Source: Alopecurus myosuroides (lineage: Eukaryota; Streptophyta; Magnoliopsida; Poales; Poaceae). Taken from it: DNA of 64,000 nt. Within the stretch, counting starts at the first letter, position 1. Every line of letters starts with the position of its first letter. The notes beneath the pieces were generated by a model. The model did not search any database and had not been told where the DNA came from. It was given only the letters and a program-made list of their open reading frames with translations. The stretch is taken from NCBI GenBank assembly GCA_028641055.1, contig JAPCYS010002482.1, forward strand, positions 1 to 64,000, written 5' to 3'. The position numbers and the translations under genes are program-made. Below, in pieces: positions 1 to 12,200 of the stretch.

Positions 1-954
1 CCTACAATTAGCTTTTTGGAATGTTGAATAATTAGGCATAATTTCCGCGATTAATTCCAGAATATAAATCATGAAAAAAGCAGCTATTAACATGTGAAAC
101 TCGAACATACTAGATGCAGCAGACAACATGAATAATAACAACACGGTCTCTCTAAACATGTAAACGGTAGACATGTTAACAGACAGATCATGACACAGAT
201 TCCGTACGGATCGTTTGTAGTAACGTTGTTGATGACAACGTTGGCAATGACGGGTCGGAGTAGATGACTTGTTAGGAAGACGAACCCTCGTGGAAGCAGC
301 GAGCAGTCGCGCGAAGCGCTTCCCAAAAACCTGATTCGCCCTCTCCCGTACAGGATCACAAAGGCGACTGGTTCCGGAGACCTGCTCTCCCGTTCGCCGG
401 TGGACGCTGGCGCTCGGGATGGAGTAGACTACGGTGACGGCGCAAGGAACAAGGAGTTGCAAACCTAGATTGGTTTCGGTGCGCCCAAGGTGCGCGTCTT
501 TTATATTGCGGTTCGGAAAATCCTAACGTGTGCGACGTGGGAGACCCACGCCGCACGTCCGAGTCGGTTGCAGCACGCGATACGGGAGCGACCCGAACCG
601 CCTCAGTTGTGACGTCCGTCACGACTACGAATTTGGTTTTCCAAAACAACAAAATAAAGATAAGTATTGTCTCGGCTCGAGGCTCGATTCTCGATTCACG
701 AAACGCGGTCGCGATGTGTCGTGTCGAGTCGAGACGAGCGAGCGGCGAAGGAGGAGGAGGAGTGCGCGAGAGGCTCTCTTGTTCTCACTCACATACAATC
801 GATACAACACTCCACCTTATAAGGTGGTGTGAAACTCCTCAAACTTCCATGGGACTAAACTTCTCACTCCCACTACTCACTTGTACACATGGGCCATTTT
901 GAGATTTGAGGATTTCTTATTGGACTTGCACACATTGGGCCCAATATTTCAGCA
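1..954 (-). repeat. LTR-like fragment, minus strand
   Basis: On the minus strand the segment starts with TG at 954 (TGCTGAAATATTGGGCCC) and has a TATA-like box (AATATAAAAG, 498-507). Downstream is a GC-rich, CT-rich leader of the type seen in grass LTR U5/leader regions. It ends near position 20 with TTCAACA, after which the sequence runs off the window. No gag or pol is visible, so the call rests on this architecture and on general resemblance to Triticeae LTRs. The short reading frames on both strands here have no recognisable domain. It could also be a gene promoter plus 5' leader. Confidence 0.4.
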
Positions 955-1890
955 GGTACACAAAATATCGAAGGCTAATACTAAAATGGAGGAGATGTGA
1001 AACAACTCATTCGACGTGTGCGAGAGGGGAGGTTGTAATTGTGGATATGAATCCTATCGAAACTACAAAGTGATTTTGTTGAATCAAATATGTAATTGTT
1101 CCAACTTTTGTGCTTTGTCAAAATATGTTAAATTGGAGAGAGATGAAAAAAAAGGAAAAGCGGGCATATCGATGAATATGTGGGTACGGCCAACTGCTGC
1201 TGCCACCGAGCTTCCCATGAACGCGTCGTCGCGTGGTTAAACTACATATAGAGATAAAGGATGAAGATGAAGATGATATGTGAGTCAATTTAGGCAGTTA
1301 TCAATGTAGAATTTTTTTCCCGCAAAATAAAAATAAGTATGTAGAATTTTTTCCCTCTAAAAACGGGTTCAAGGTTTTATTTGGACCTGTTCACAAGTTC
1401 ATTGTACAAACGAAAGAGATATCCCGTCCGACCTCTACAAGTTTATGGTTTAAATCTGTTTCTTTTTCCTTTTGAAAAGTGCCTCCAAAATTTGAATCTT
1501 TTGGACCACTTTACAAAAGTGCCTCTACAATCTTCGAGACTATTCAACACGTGCCTTACAATCGAAGATTATGTTTGAATTCAGGGCATTTAAATTAACG
1601 TTTTTGCTAACGCTCGGCTAGCTGAGCGCTAAGCAAACGCTCAGCTAGGTGCGTTCCCGTCGGATGGCCGTGTGTCAAGATTCGTATCCTTTGTTGAGTG
1701 GATAGGTCCGACCGTGCGGACTGGCTTCCTTTGGCGAGTGAGCCAACGGCTTGGCTAAGCTTCTTGGGCTGGATTGATTAGTTGGCTGGGCCGGTTTTCG
1801 TTATTTGGTTGTTGGGTAGGGCAGTTGTCGTTTTTGGCTGCGATTCTGGCTGAGGAAGCAACCATGTTCAGGGAATAAAAGGATACCACT
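955..1890. other. Unassigned AT-rich spacer
   Basis: No domain-bearing frame is visible. A near-palindrome lies at 1611-1628 (CGCTCGGCTAGCTGAGCG), with a partial repeat of one arm at 1639-1648 (CGCTCAGCTA). It may be the end of a small inverted-repeat element, but no partner end was found. Confidence 0.3.
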
Positions 1891-2153
1891 AGCTAGTTCG
1901 TTTTTTTTTTTTTTTTTTTTTTTTTTTACCTTCCAGTTTTTGCCTCGGAGGCTGACCTAGTTTACCTAGGGTTTATGGCTCCATCGGCGATATCATCGCC
2001 GATGTGAGATTTGTTTTTCCGACTAGGACTTGATCCTGCAGACCGAGGTCGATTCCAAGAAGGGAGGCTTGCAGTTGATAACCGGAGGCGCGGGGCGTGC
2101 TTCCCTGACCACACGGACGGAGGAAGGACAGTTTCCGATCTCGCCAAGACGAC

Positions 2154-3248
2154 ATGGCAGGGATGAGACAGACCACTTCCGGGGGTAGTGGAGAAGGGAG
2201 AAAATCTGGAGAGGATGCAGCGCTGGCCAGGGCAATGGAGAATCTAGAACTCCGAGAAGGAGAACTCGACGATGTACTGATCGAGGAGGAGGTGCTGCGG
2301 GATCTGAAAAAACAAGCACAGTGGCTAGCGATTGCGAGAGTGCACACATCAAAATCCTTCAGTTCATCGGCGCTGTTTGAAACACTGAGGGGGATATGGG
2401 GCTGGCTCATGATCCAGAGATCCGAGAAGTGGATGATAATCTCTTTACGTTCAAGTTTTTTTGCCTCGGGGACTGGAATAAAGTGATGATGCAAGGGCCA
2501 TGGCTGTTTAAGAAGCTAGTGGTTATCATGACGGAATATGATGGCATATGCAACCCTTATGAGGTTCAACTTGATCGGATCTTGGTGTGGGCTCAAATAC
2601 ACTCCATCCCGGAGTTGTACCGTGTGCAATCAGTAGTGGATCAACTCGCCAGACGGATTGGACGAGTCCAAAGCGTAGAGATGAATCCGCAGCGGTGGTT
2701 TGAAGGTGATTATGTGAGAGTGCGCTGCGGGAAAGGAGAGAAAATTACTTCATGTGAAGTATGAAAAATCGGGTATTTTTGTGATGTTTGTGGAATAATG
2801 GGGCATGATATGGAGGAGTGTGGGGATGGAGTTCATGATGACAAGGCAGTGCAATATGGGAAGTGGGCTGTTAGCAAAGAGACGGATTCAAACACCGGGA
2901 CAATTCTCTTTTAAAGCTCCAATGCAGGGGAGGTTTGGAGCTAGGGGTTTTGGGAGAGGCCGTGGTGATGAGAGAAACATGGCGAGGAAGCGTCCATCGG
3001 AAGACTATGAGAAGGCAGATGATCTAGAGGACACTGCTTCAAGTCCCCTAAAAAATCTGATGGAAATTCAGAATACGGATGATACAGAGAGGGTAGAAGG
3101 ACTGAATAATAGCAAGAGATTGAATTTTGATGATGAAGTGGTGATGGCTGATAACAAGGGTACTGTGGCAGAGGCAGATACGCGGGTTCCTCCACCACCC
3201 CCGGGTTATGATCCGCCATGTAGAGGCAAGAAGAAGCTGAAAAGCTAG
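2154..3248 (+). pseudogene. LINE ORF1 protein (DUF4283-like + CCHC knuckle), broken
   Basis: The start is the ATG at 2154 (MAGMRQTTSGG), about 230 bp into the element. The N-terminal ~80 residues are charged and coiled-coil-like. A DUF4283-like fold follows across a frame change near 2400-2480, with the typical phrases FTFKFFCLGDWNKVMMQGPW and LDRILVWAQIHSIPELYR. A stop or frame change occurs near 2762, then a CCHC zinc knuckle, C-DV-C-GIMG-H-DMEE-C, near 2781-2823. The tail is proline-rich and basic and ends at 3248. Proteins of this type bind element RNA in the LINE ribonucleoprotein. At least two frameshifts mean no single product can be made. ORF2 begins 70 bp downstream, the normal spacing for plant L1 elements. 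Confidence 0.85.
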
Positions 3249-3318
3249 GTGATGGTAGTCAGACTAAATCAAATGATAGTATATCGGCGGCGCCCTCCGA
3301 GGGTGACCGCCGGGAACA

Positions 3319-6300
3319 ATGAGTGCCTGGATTTGGAACTGTCGTGGAGTGGGCAATGACGCGACAGTTCGAGAACTCCGTGGTTTCGCACGGGAATTTG
3401 CCCCCCCCTATACTGTGTATTGTGGAGACGCAGGTCCATAAATCACAGGTAGAGGGATTGACACGGTCACTTGGATATGATGGGTGTTTCGCGGTGAGTA
3501 GCGATGGTCGAAGTGGAGGTTTGGCAATTTTCTGGAAGACAGGCACAAATTTTCAGTTAATAAGATACTCACGGTATCACATTGATGGGAAGATTACTAT
3601 GGGGGATCTACCTCCGTGGAGGTTCACATTGATATACGGAGAAGCCCAACGTAGTGAGAGGCATAAACTTGGGATCTCATGAAGTTTATAAAATGTGAGT
3701 CCGATCTGCCTTGGCTTTGCGCAGGAGATTTTAATGAAGTGTTACACGTCGAGGAGCACAGAGGAGTTGGGAGAAGGGATGTTAGTTCGATGAATGGTTT
3801 TAGGGAGGCAGTGGATGTATGTGGTTTTATGGATCTAGGCTTTACAGGTACGGATTGGACGTTTGAGAGAAGAGTGGCTGGGGGTAGCTATACTCGTGCA
3901 AGATTGGATAGAGCTCTAGCCACATCGGATTGGCTTGATATGTTTCCAGCAGCATCGGTGAGGCACATGAACTCAGTCAAGTCTGATCACTCGGCACTTC
4001 TTCTGCATTTTGAAAATCCCGACCCCATGCAACGAAGAGATTGGCTACCTAAACTTTTCAGATATGAAAAGATGTGGGAGGAGCATGAGGGGTTTGGAGA
4101 ATTTGTAAAACAGCTATGGGAAAATACACGGGCGAACAATACGAGTGAACTTCATGACAAAATGTCCAGATTAAGTCGGAGCATGGGTGCTTGGAGCTCT
4201 GATGTTTTCGGTAGTGTTGCAAAGGAGATAAAAGAGCTGAAGGTGAAAATAAACTCTCTCAGGTCTGCCCCCCTCCGAGTGGGACCTTCGAGGGAAGAAA
4301 CAAAATGTCAGGACAGATTAGTGGAACTTTACCACAGGGAGGAGGTGATGTGGAAGCAAAGGTCGAGAATTCAGTGGCTCCGGGAAGGGGACAGCAACAC
4401 GAGTTTTTTTATCAAAAAGCAACTCAACGCAAAAGAAAGAATAGAATTTCTCGTCTAGCCCGCAATGATGGGGTCATTACAGAGGATAGACATGAGATGA
4501 AGGGTATGACTAAGGAGTTCTACGAATTCCTTTACTCTTCGGAAGGGTGCAATAATACTGAATCTGTTCTGGATGTGGTGCCACAGAAGGTTACGGCAAC
4601 GATGAATATGGAGCTCTTCAAACCGTATTCGGAAGAGGAGATAAAAATTGCACTTTTTCAGATGTATCCTCTCAAATCACCGGCCCTGATGGTTTCCCGG
4701 CGCACTTTTTTCAAAAGCATTGGGACATTTGTGGAAGAGAAGTAACCATGGTGGTGCTTCGGATATTAAGGGGAGAGGACAGCGTGGAGAGTCTTAATAA
4801 AACTTTCGTGGTTCTGATTCCGAAGGTGAATGATGCTATCTCTCTTTCTCAATTTAGACCTATCAGTTTATGTAATGTTCTCTATAAGATTGCATCAAAG
4901 GTATTGGCAAATAGATTGAAGAAAGTATTACCGGAGATTATATCAGAGGAACAGTCTGCCTTCGTGCCAGGGAGATTAATTACAGACAACATCATTTCTG
5001 CTTATGAGAGTTTACACTTCATGAAGACAAACAAAGCAAAGAGGAATAGGGCGTGTGCACTCAAATTGGATATGATGAAAGCGTATGATCGTGTGGAGTG
5101 GGAATATTTGGAGAAGATTATGCTAAAGTTGGGTTTTTCTGCAGCTTGGGTTTCGTCGGTAATGAAATGTGTTCGAACTGTGTCTTTTTCAGTTCTGTTT
5201 AATGGAGAGCAACTTGAGGAATTTAAACCAACTCGTGGAATCCGACAAGGTGACCCCATCTCACCATATTTATTTCTCCTAGCAGCGGAGGGGTTTTCAT
5301 GTCTTATGAAATCCCGAGAAGAAATAGCAAATATTGGGCTACGAATTGCTCCTACAGCTCCAGAAGTAAGCCATCTATTATTTGCAGATGATAGCTTTCT
5401 ATTTTTTAAAGCAAATAGAGAAGCTGCGGAGGAGGTTAATAATATTCTTGAGATTTACACACAAGCTTCTGGACAACGAGTGAATTTGTCCAAATCTTCA
5501 ATATTTTTCAGCAAGGGGTGTCCCAATGGGATCAGAGAAGAGTTGAAGGTAATTTTAAATGTCCCTAATGAGTCACTCAATGAGAAATATCTTGGCATGC
5601 CTTCGGATGTGGGAAGATCGAAGGCAGGTACTTTCAAATACTTGAAGGATAGGGTTTGGAAGAGGATCCAAGGTTGGTTAGAACAATGCCTTTCGATGGG
5701 AGGGAAGGAAGTGCTAATCAAATCCGTGGCTCAAGCACTGCCAACCTATTCAATGTCGTGCTTCTTATTACCAAAAGGGCTGATTTCACACTTGAATATG
5801 ATGGTTCGGAAGTTCTGGTGGGGCAGTAAGGAGGGCAGAAGGAAAGTGGCGTGGATTTCTTGGGAGGAGATGTGCCAGCCTAAGCATATGGGAGGGCTCG
5901 GTTTCCGCGACATGGAGCTGTTTAACTTAGCATTACTGGCTAAACAAGGGTGGAGATTACTTGAGAATCCATCCTCTTTGAGTGCTCGGATTTTAAAGGC
6001 TCGATACTATCCCAATGAGTCTTTTTTGGATGCTAGAGTTGGTTCTAAACCCTCTCAGATATGGAGATCAATTCTTGAAGGTAGACAAGTGCTTACTCAA
6101 GGCTTAATAAGGAGGATTGGTAATGGACTTTCAACTCAAATTTGGGCTCAGAATTGGATTCCACGAGATACTCATATGAGGCCTATTTCACCTGTTAATG
6201 ATGAGAGTCCTTTGATGGTTGCTGAGTTGATTGATCATTCTAGTGCTAGCTGGGATCTGCAGAAACTTCAACATGCGTTACTGCCAATTGATGTTGATGT

Positions 6301-7437
6301 CATTAAGCAAATACCTATTCCGACTATTCATATGAATGATTATTGGGCATGGCACTTTGAAAAATCAGGTGTTTTTTCTGTACGGTCTGCGTACAGAATG
6401 CTTGCGGCGGTCAGGAGAAGGAGAGGAGCTTGGCTGGAGAGCACATCTGAAAACTCCAATACTACTGAAACAGCGAGCCTGTGGTCAAGATTATGGTGGA
6501 TCAAAATCCCTTCTAAAGTCCGAAATTTCGTTTGGCGTCTTGCCAAACTAAGTCTGCCGACAGGCGAACTACTCCATCACCGTAATATGGCGAATGGGCC
6601 TGTATGCAAAATCTGTGGAGTGGCCAATGATGACTGGAGACACAGTTTGATTGAATGCAATATGGCGCGGTGTGTTTGGGCCCTTTCGGAGGGTCAGATG
6701 GCTGAGCATGTATTGCACTGTGCTATACCGGATGCTTGCAAACTGGATATTTAACATGATGGAGACGCTAAAATAAGGAGTTTACAGCTATGATTGTGAC
6801 ATTATGGGCAGTTTGGACGGCACGTCGCAAAGCTCTGCACGAAGAAATTTTTCAAAGTCCACTATCAACTCATGGTTTCATCGAGAGTTATCTGAGGGAA
6901 CTCGAGGTATGCAATATCCCTGTACGGCCTACACATCAACATAGGGGGGAAAGAAGAAAGGAGTGGATTAGGCCTCCTCAAGGACTGTCAAAGGGGAATG
7001 TTGACAGCTGTCAACCGTGAGGGAACAAGTGGCACAGCTGCAGCTATCTTCAGAGATGAAGATGGACAGTTCTTGGGTGCATCGGCTTTGGTGGTTCCGG
7101 GGCTCACTGACCCGGCAGCTTTGGAGGCAATTGCGTGCAGAGAGGCTCTCACCTTGGCGCAGGATATTGCTGTCAATAGAGCATGCATTGCTTCCGATAA
7201 CTCGAGTGTGGTTCGTGAAATTTCAGAGGATCATAAAGGTCGATATGGAACTGTGATTAGTGAGATCAAACAGAGGATGGAAGGGCTAGAGCACATACAA
7301 TTTAAACATGAATGAGAGAGTCCAATTGGGAAGCACATAATATTGCAAAATTCGCTCTAGGCCTGGGTGGTGGACGCCATGTTTGGTTGATCCATCCTCC
7401 TGCAGATGTAAATTTACCTATGTTTATTAATCAATAA
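3319..7437 (+). pseudogene. LINE ORF2 polyprotein (EN-RT-zfRVT-RNase H), broken
   Basis: ATG at 3319 opens with MSAWIWNCRG, the usual start of the plant L1 endonuclease. The endonuclease domain (to about 4010) keeps CAGDFNEV and a terminal SDHSALL. The reverse transcriptase (about 4800-5560) keeps RPISLCNVLYKI, the catalytic motif A aspartate in LKLDMMKAYD, the GIRQGDPISPYLF motif and the FADD active site. The zf-RVT domain (about 6480-6700) has C-KICG-type cysteines. An RNase H domain (about 7000-7320) has lost its first catalytic motif at a frame change near 7010. Frame changes lie near 3395, 3680, 4440 and 4745, and a stop near 6752. The enzyme would nick target DNA and copy the element's RNA at the nick. 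The catalytic residues visible in RT are intact although the frame is not. Confidence 0.92.
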
Positions 7438-7490
7438 AGTTCGTGTGGTTTTGCTCAAAAAAAAAAAAAGCTAGTTCGTTTTTTTTATTA

Positions 7491-7580
7491 CTCCCCTCTG
7501 ATCTGAAAAACATCCCAGGATGTGCATACCAGTGCATGTTAATTTCTTTTCTCACGACATATCTTACGGATTGGAGGGAG
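7491..7580. mobile_element. Stowaway-type MITE
   Basis: The 90-bp element is flanked by TA at 7489-7490 and 7581-7582. Its ends are inverted copies: CTCCCCTCTGATCTG on the left, and CTCCCTCCAATCCG as the reverse complement of the right end. TA target duplication and CTCCCTCC termini define Stowaway (Tc1/mariner-related) MITEs of grasses. It lies 4 bp beyond the LINE target duplication and has no coding capacity. Confidence 0.85.
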
Positions 7581-8085
7581 TACGTTCTTGTGAGTCATTT
7601 TGTGTAGTTTTTAGTGGTGTCTGTAGCGTGTCTAAGTTTAGTTCATGCAGACGTTTTAGGTAGGTTGTAAATAATCAATCATGTGCGTGCGAACGTTGAC
7701 TGTTTAGTGGTCTCGCTTTTTTTTGAAATTTGTGCGGTGTGGGCATCACTAGTGATGCCGAACCTCTCGTTATTTCTATATTTTTATATATTTTACTATT
7801 ATTATTGTGCTATATATATGGACTCGCATTTGGAGTTTCTGTCAAAACAAGAGGTGCGGAGAAGGAAAATTACTATTAATCTAGAACCAATAGTTTTTGT
7901 TGATTCGAGCGTGGAACAACTTCTGTCTGATGGCTGCTCAATGTTTGTCATTTTGTAATACATTTTTTAATTTTTTAATTTTTGTTAATTTTATAAAGGT
8001 ATTAAGTTCCTTTGTGTTGCACATCATTTTTTTAATTTGTTATATAATTTTTTTCCCAGATGCTCCTTGTTGTTTGTGTAAGTAG

Positions 8086-9096
8086 GTGTACCATGTTTGC
8101 GATCGCGCGAGGCGCGAAATTAGTAGCTTCTCTTTGCGTACAACGATGGATTCATTCGAAGATGGTGTTGTATGTACATGTGCCCGTTTTATGTCTAATA
8201 ATTATTTTATTTTGAATTTTTATTTGTCTTCTGTTTTTTTTTGTAGTTTGTGTCTCGTGGTTTTAGACCTACAATGGATAATTTTTTCCTCGCAATTACA
8301 TGATAGTGAAATGTGGAAATCCAGATTTTACCATAGAGCATTTTATCTAGATTGATATGACTGTTCTTAGAACAATGTTGAGCGGCGCTCAGCGGAGATC
8401 ACTCTTTGAAGCATATGGCATAACAATTGGGGATAATCTATTTTTAGATATGATCATGGCCTAAATGTTTTCAGTTACAAAGTTTTTAATGAAATAGTAT
8501 AAACAAATATTCCTTGATATTCGTGGTAAGCATTTTTCATATATATTTTTTATTATAATTCGTGAATGTCAAATCCTTGTATTTTTTACCAATTGTTTAA
8601 CTTTTGTGTTTTATTATTAGAGTGTGAAGAAGTGCCGGATATTTATGCTTTTCTTAACACATATTTCACAGATACCATGAAGATATCGCAGGGCAAAACG
8701 AATGTGATCTTCGCTTGTTTAGAAGAATGTGTTAATGAGGCTGCTAATGATGTGTGTGATGATGACTTTTTATTTTTATTCACAAGCTAGACAACGATGA
8801 AATGTATAATATTGTGAGTTTAAATTTTATTTCTCTCTTTTTTATTTGTTGAAAGGAATTTTGAACCAAGTTTTGTTTGCTAATTATGTTCAAAAAAATC
8901 ATTGTCTTATAGGAAATTCCGATTGAAGTGTATGGCGATGGTCGTATGGTAACTCAAACACAAAAAAACTATGTATGGATATGGTCAACAAGTTTCTCAT
9001 GGAAAATTCAAGCACAAATATGGAGAAGCTATTAAGTTCAAGGATGTGTGGTCTGATTTAGCTGTTTTTGCAACTTCTACGGAGGATCAATCATGA
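8086..9096 (+). pseudogene. Decayed gene-like segment, possibly B3-like
   Basis: Peptide-like stretches are separated by very T-rich, intron-like DNA with GT...TTATTATTAG-type edges. At about 8375-8490 one frame reads YGITIGDNLFLDMIMA, stop, MFSVTKFL. The 'GI.iGD.l.FD....FsV..F' spacing resembles the C-terminal half of a plant B3 DNA-binding domain. A second stretch at about 8600-8790 is acidic and ends FLFLFTS. A third, at 8971-9096, reads MYGYGQQVSHGKFKHKYGEA and ends TSTEDQS. I do not recognise the last two. In-frame stops and AT-rich drift suggest an old captured or decayed gene. The B3 suggestion is weak, because the DNA-contacting N-terminal half is not convincing. Confidence 0.25.
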
Positions 9097-9289
9097 TTTC
9101 CAAGATGCGCTTTTCACCCAACTATATTACCCTTGACATAAAAAAACATATAATTCAAAGAGTTTTTGTTGTTCAATTTATAATAACAATAATAAGCCTT
9201 TTAGGGCCAAGATTTTTTTGTTTTACTATTTTTATGTTATATTTTAGGCTGTTGTTCAACTTTTTGTGGTTGCATCTACTATGTTGTAA

Positions 9290-12200
9290 CTAGGCATACC
9301 AATACCATACTCTCTTGTAACTAGCCACACCACTAGCTTTAAAAAATGAGGAGATTTTTCTACCTTATAGATGACTTGTTTTACAAGCGGAGTTGCAAGT
9401 GTACTTGTCATTTGATATGCAAGTGGAGTTGCAAGTCCAAATGAGGAGCTTTTATTTTAGACTTTTTTTGTATTCTATGTAGTCTATTCAGATTAGTTGC
9501 AAGTGCTCTTGTAACTGAGCTGATTTGTATTTTTTTTGTCTTTGCATTGTATGTGAGGATCTTTTTGTAAGTACGGTTACAACTTTGATTTATTTTATTT
9601 TATTTTAGTTTCAAGTATTTTTTGTAACTTGCAATTACATTAGGTTTAATCTCAGATGTGTTTTTTATCTTTTACCATTGTTTATTAGGATTAGTTGCAA
9701 GTGCACTTGTAATTGAGGTAATTATAACCCAACTTGTAATTACTGGTTTTTTTTGTTAATGAGGATTAGTTGCAGGCACACTTGTAACTGAGTTAAATTC
9801 TCCGTAATGTTAGAATTGCATGATTTTGTTAATGAGGAGCTCTTTCTAACAGTTAAAAGGGTATGTACCTAATTGCAAGTGGAGTTGTGAATGAATTCTA
9901 AACACAATTGCATGTATGGTTTCAAGTTTTTTTTTTGTTGTTCTTTCAAGTATGGTTGTAACTAGCCACCCCACTGGGTTTTATGAGATGTTACTTTTGT
10001 TTATTGGGATTAGTTTCAAGTAGACTTGTATTTGATATGAATTCTACTTAATGTTTGACTTGCAGGAATTTCTAAACAAGGAGTTTTTCTAATAACTAAA
10101 ACGGTATGGACCTAATTGCAATTGGGGTTGTATATGAATACAAGCCAACTTAAATTAATGATTTTTGTTAATGAGGATTAGTTGCAAGAACACTTGTAAC
10201 TGAGTTGAATTCTCCGTAATGTTAGAATTACAAGACCTTTTTAATGAGGAGTTTTTTCTAACAATTAAAACGGTATGGATCTGATTGCAAGCGAAGTTTT
10301 AAATGAATACTATACACAATTGCATGTATTGTTGTAAGTGTTTTGTTGTTATTTTTGTTGAAAGTATGGTTGTAACTAACCATCCCACTAGGTTTTCTTT
10401 GAGATGTTCTTTCTATTTATTAGGATTAGTTGCAAGTACACTTGTAATTGAGATGAATTCTACTTAATGTTAGAATTGCAAGAATTTGTAAATAAGGAGT
10501 TTTTTTATAATAATTAAAACGCTATGGACCTAATTGCAAGTGGGGTTGTAAATAAATACTAGACAACTGCATGTATGGTTGCAATTTTTAGTTTTTTTTA
10601 GTTGCAAGTATGGTTGTAAATATCTATTTCCGCTATGTTTTATCTATTTTATTTATTAGGTTTAGTTGCAAGTACACTTGTAATTGAGTTGAACTCTCCG
10701 TAATGCTAGATTTTGCAAAATTTTGTAAACGAGGAGCTTTTTCTAACAATTAAAATGGTATGGAACTAATTGCAAGTGAAGTTGCAGATGAATACTTAGA
10801 CATAATTGCATGTATGGTTGCAATATTATTAGTTGCAAGTATGTTGTAATTAGCTATTCCACTAGTTTTTATCTGAGATGTTGTTTTTGTTTATTAGGAT
10901 TAGTTGCAAGTACAATTGCATGTATGGTTGCATTTTTTGTTGTTGTTGTTGTTGTTGCTAGTATGATTGTAAGATTTTATTTGAGATTTTTTGTTTGTTT
11001 GTTAGGAATAGTTGCAAGTAGACATGTAATTAAGTTGATTTGTACTTAAAGTTAGAATTGCAAGAATTTGTAAATAAGGAGTTTTTTATAATAATTAAAA
11101 CGATATGGACCTAATTGGAAGTGGGGTTGTAAATGAATACTAGACACAATTGCATGTATGGTTGCAAGTTTTAGTATTTTTAGTTGCAAGTATTGTTGTA
11201 ACTATCTATTTCCACTATGTTTTATGTAATTTATTTATTAGGTTTAGTTGCAAGTACACTTGTAATTGAGCTGAACTCTCCGTAATGATAGATTTTGCAA
11301 ATTTTTATTAACGAGGTGGTTTTTCTAACAATTAAAATGGTATGGAACTAATTGCAAGTGGAGTTGTAAATGAATACTTAGACATAATTGCATGTATGGT
11401 TGCAATTTTTTTTAGTTGCAAGTATGTTGTAATTAGCTATTCCACTAGTTTTTATCTGAGATATTCTTTTTATTTATTAGGATTAGTTGCAAATACAATT
11501 GCATGTATGGTTGCAAGTTTTTGTTGTTGTTGATCTTTTTGCAAGTACGATTGTAACTAGCCATCCCACTAGGTTTTATTTGAGATATTTTGTTTGTTTC
11601 TTAGGAATAGTTGCAAGTAGACTTGTAATTGAGCTGATTTGTACTTAATGTTAGAATTGCAAGAATTTGTAAATATGGAGTTTTTTCTAATAATTAGAAC
11701 GGTGTGGGCCTAACTGCAAGTGGAGTTGTAAATGACTACTCAAACATAATTGCATGTACTGTTGCAAGTTTATCTTTTCTAGCTGCAAGTATGGTTGTAA
11801 CTAGCCACTCCACTAGTTTTTATCTGAGATGTTCTTTTTTTTTATCAGGATTAGTTGCAAGCCTACTTGCATGTATGGTTGCATGTTTTGTAGTAGTTGT
11901 TGTTGAGGGTATGGTTCCAACTAGCCAACCCACTAGGTTTAATTTGAGATGTTCTTTTTGTTTGTTAGGAATAGTTGCAAGTAGACTTTAATGGAGTTGA
12001 TTTCTACATAATGTTAGAATTGCAAGAATTTGTAAATAGGGAGTCTTTTCTAATAATTTAAAAGGTATGGACCTAATTGCATGTGGAGTTGTAAATGGAT
12101 ACTTAGACATAATAATATGTATGGTTGCAAGTTTAGATTTTTGTTAGTTGCAAGTATGGTTGTAACTAGCCATTCAACTAGTTTTTATCTGAGGTGTTCT

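Larger units (their letters stand above)
1891..7486 (+). mobile_element. L1-type LINE with target-site duplication
   Basis: An 18-bp target-site duplication, AGCTAGTTCGTTTTTTTT, occurs at 1891-1908 and again at 7469-7486. The element between them has the non-LTR order: ORF1 (nucleic-acid binding), then ORF2 (endonuclease, reverse transcriptase, zf-RVT, RNase H), an AATAAA signal at 7434 and a terminal A-run ending at 7469. The target contains a T-run, as expected for target-primed reverse transcription by L1 endonuclease. The left copy is followed by an unexpectedly long T-run (T continues to 1927) before the element's unique sequence. Several frameshifts make it non-autonomous today, but both ends are intact, so it inserted as a full-length copy. 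Confidence 0.93.

Noticed and set aside
528..902. Overlapping plus-strand frames of 100-124 residues
   Set aside because: Low-complexity Arg/Ser-rich sequence opposite an LTR-like promoter and leader, with no domain.
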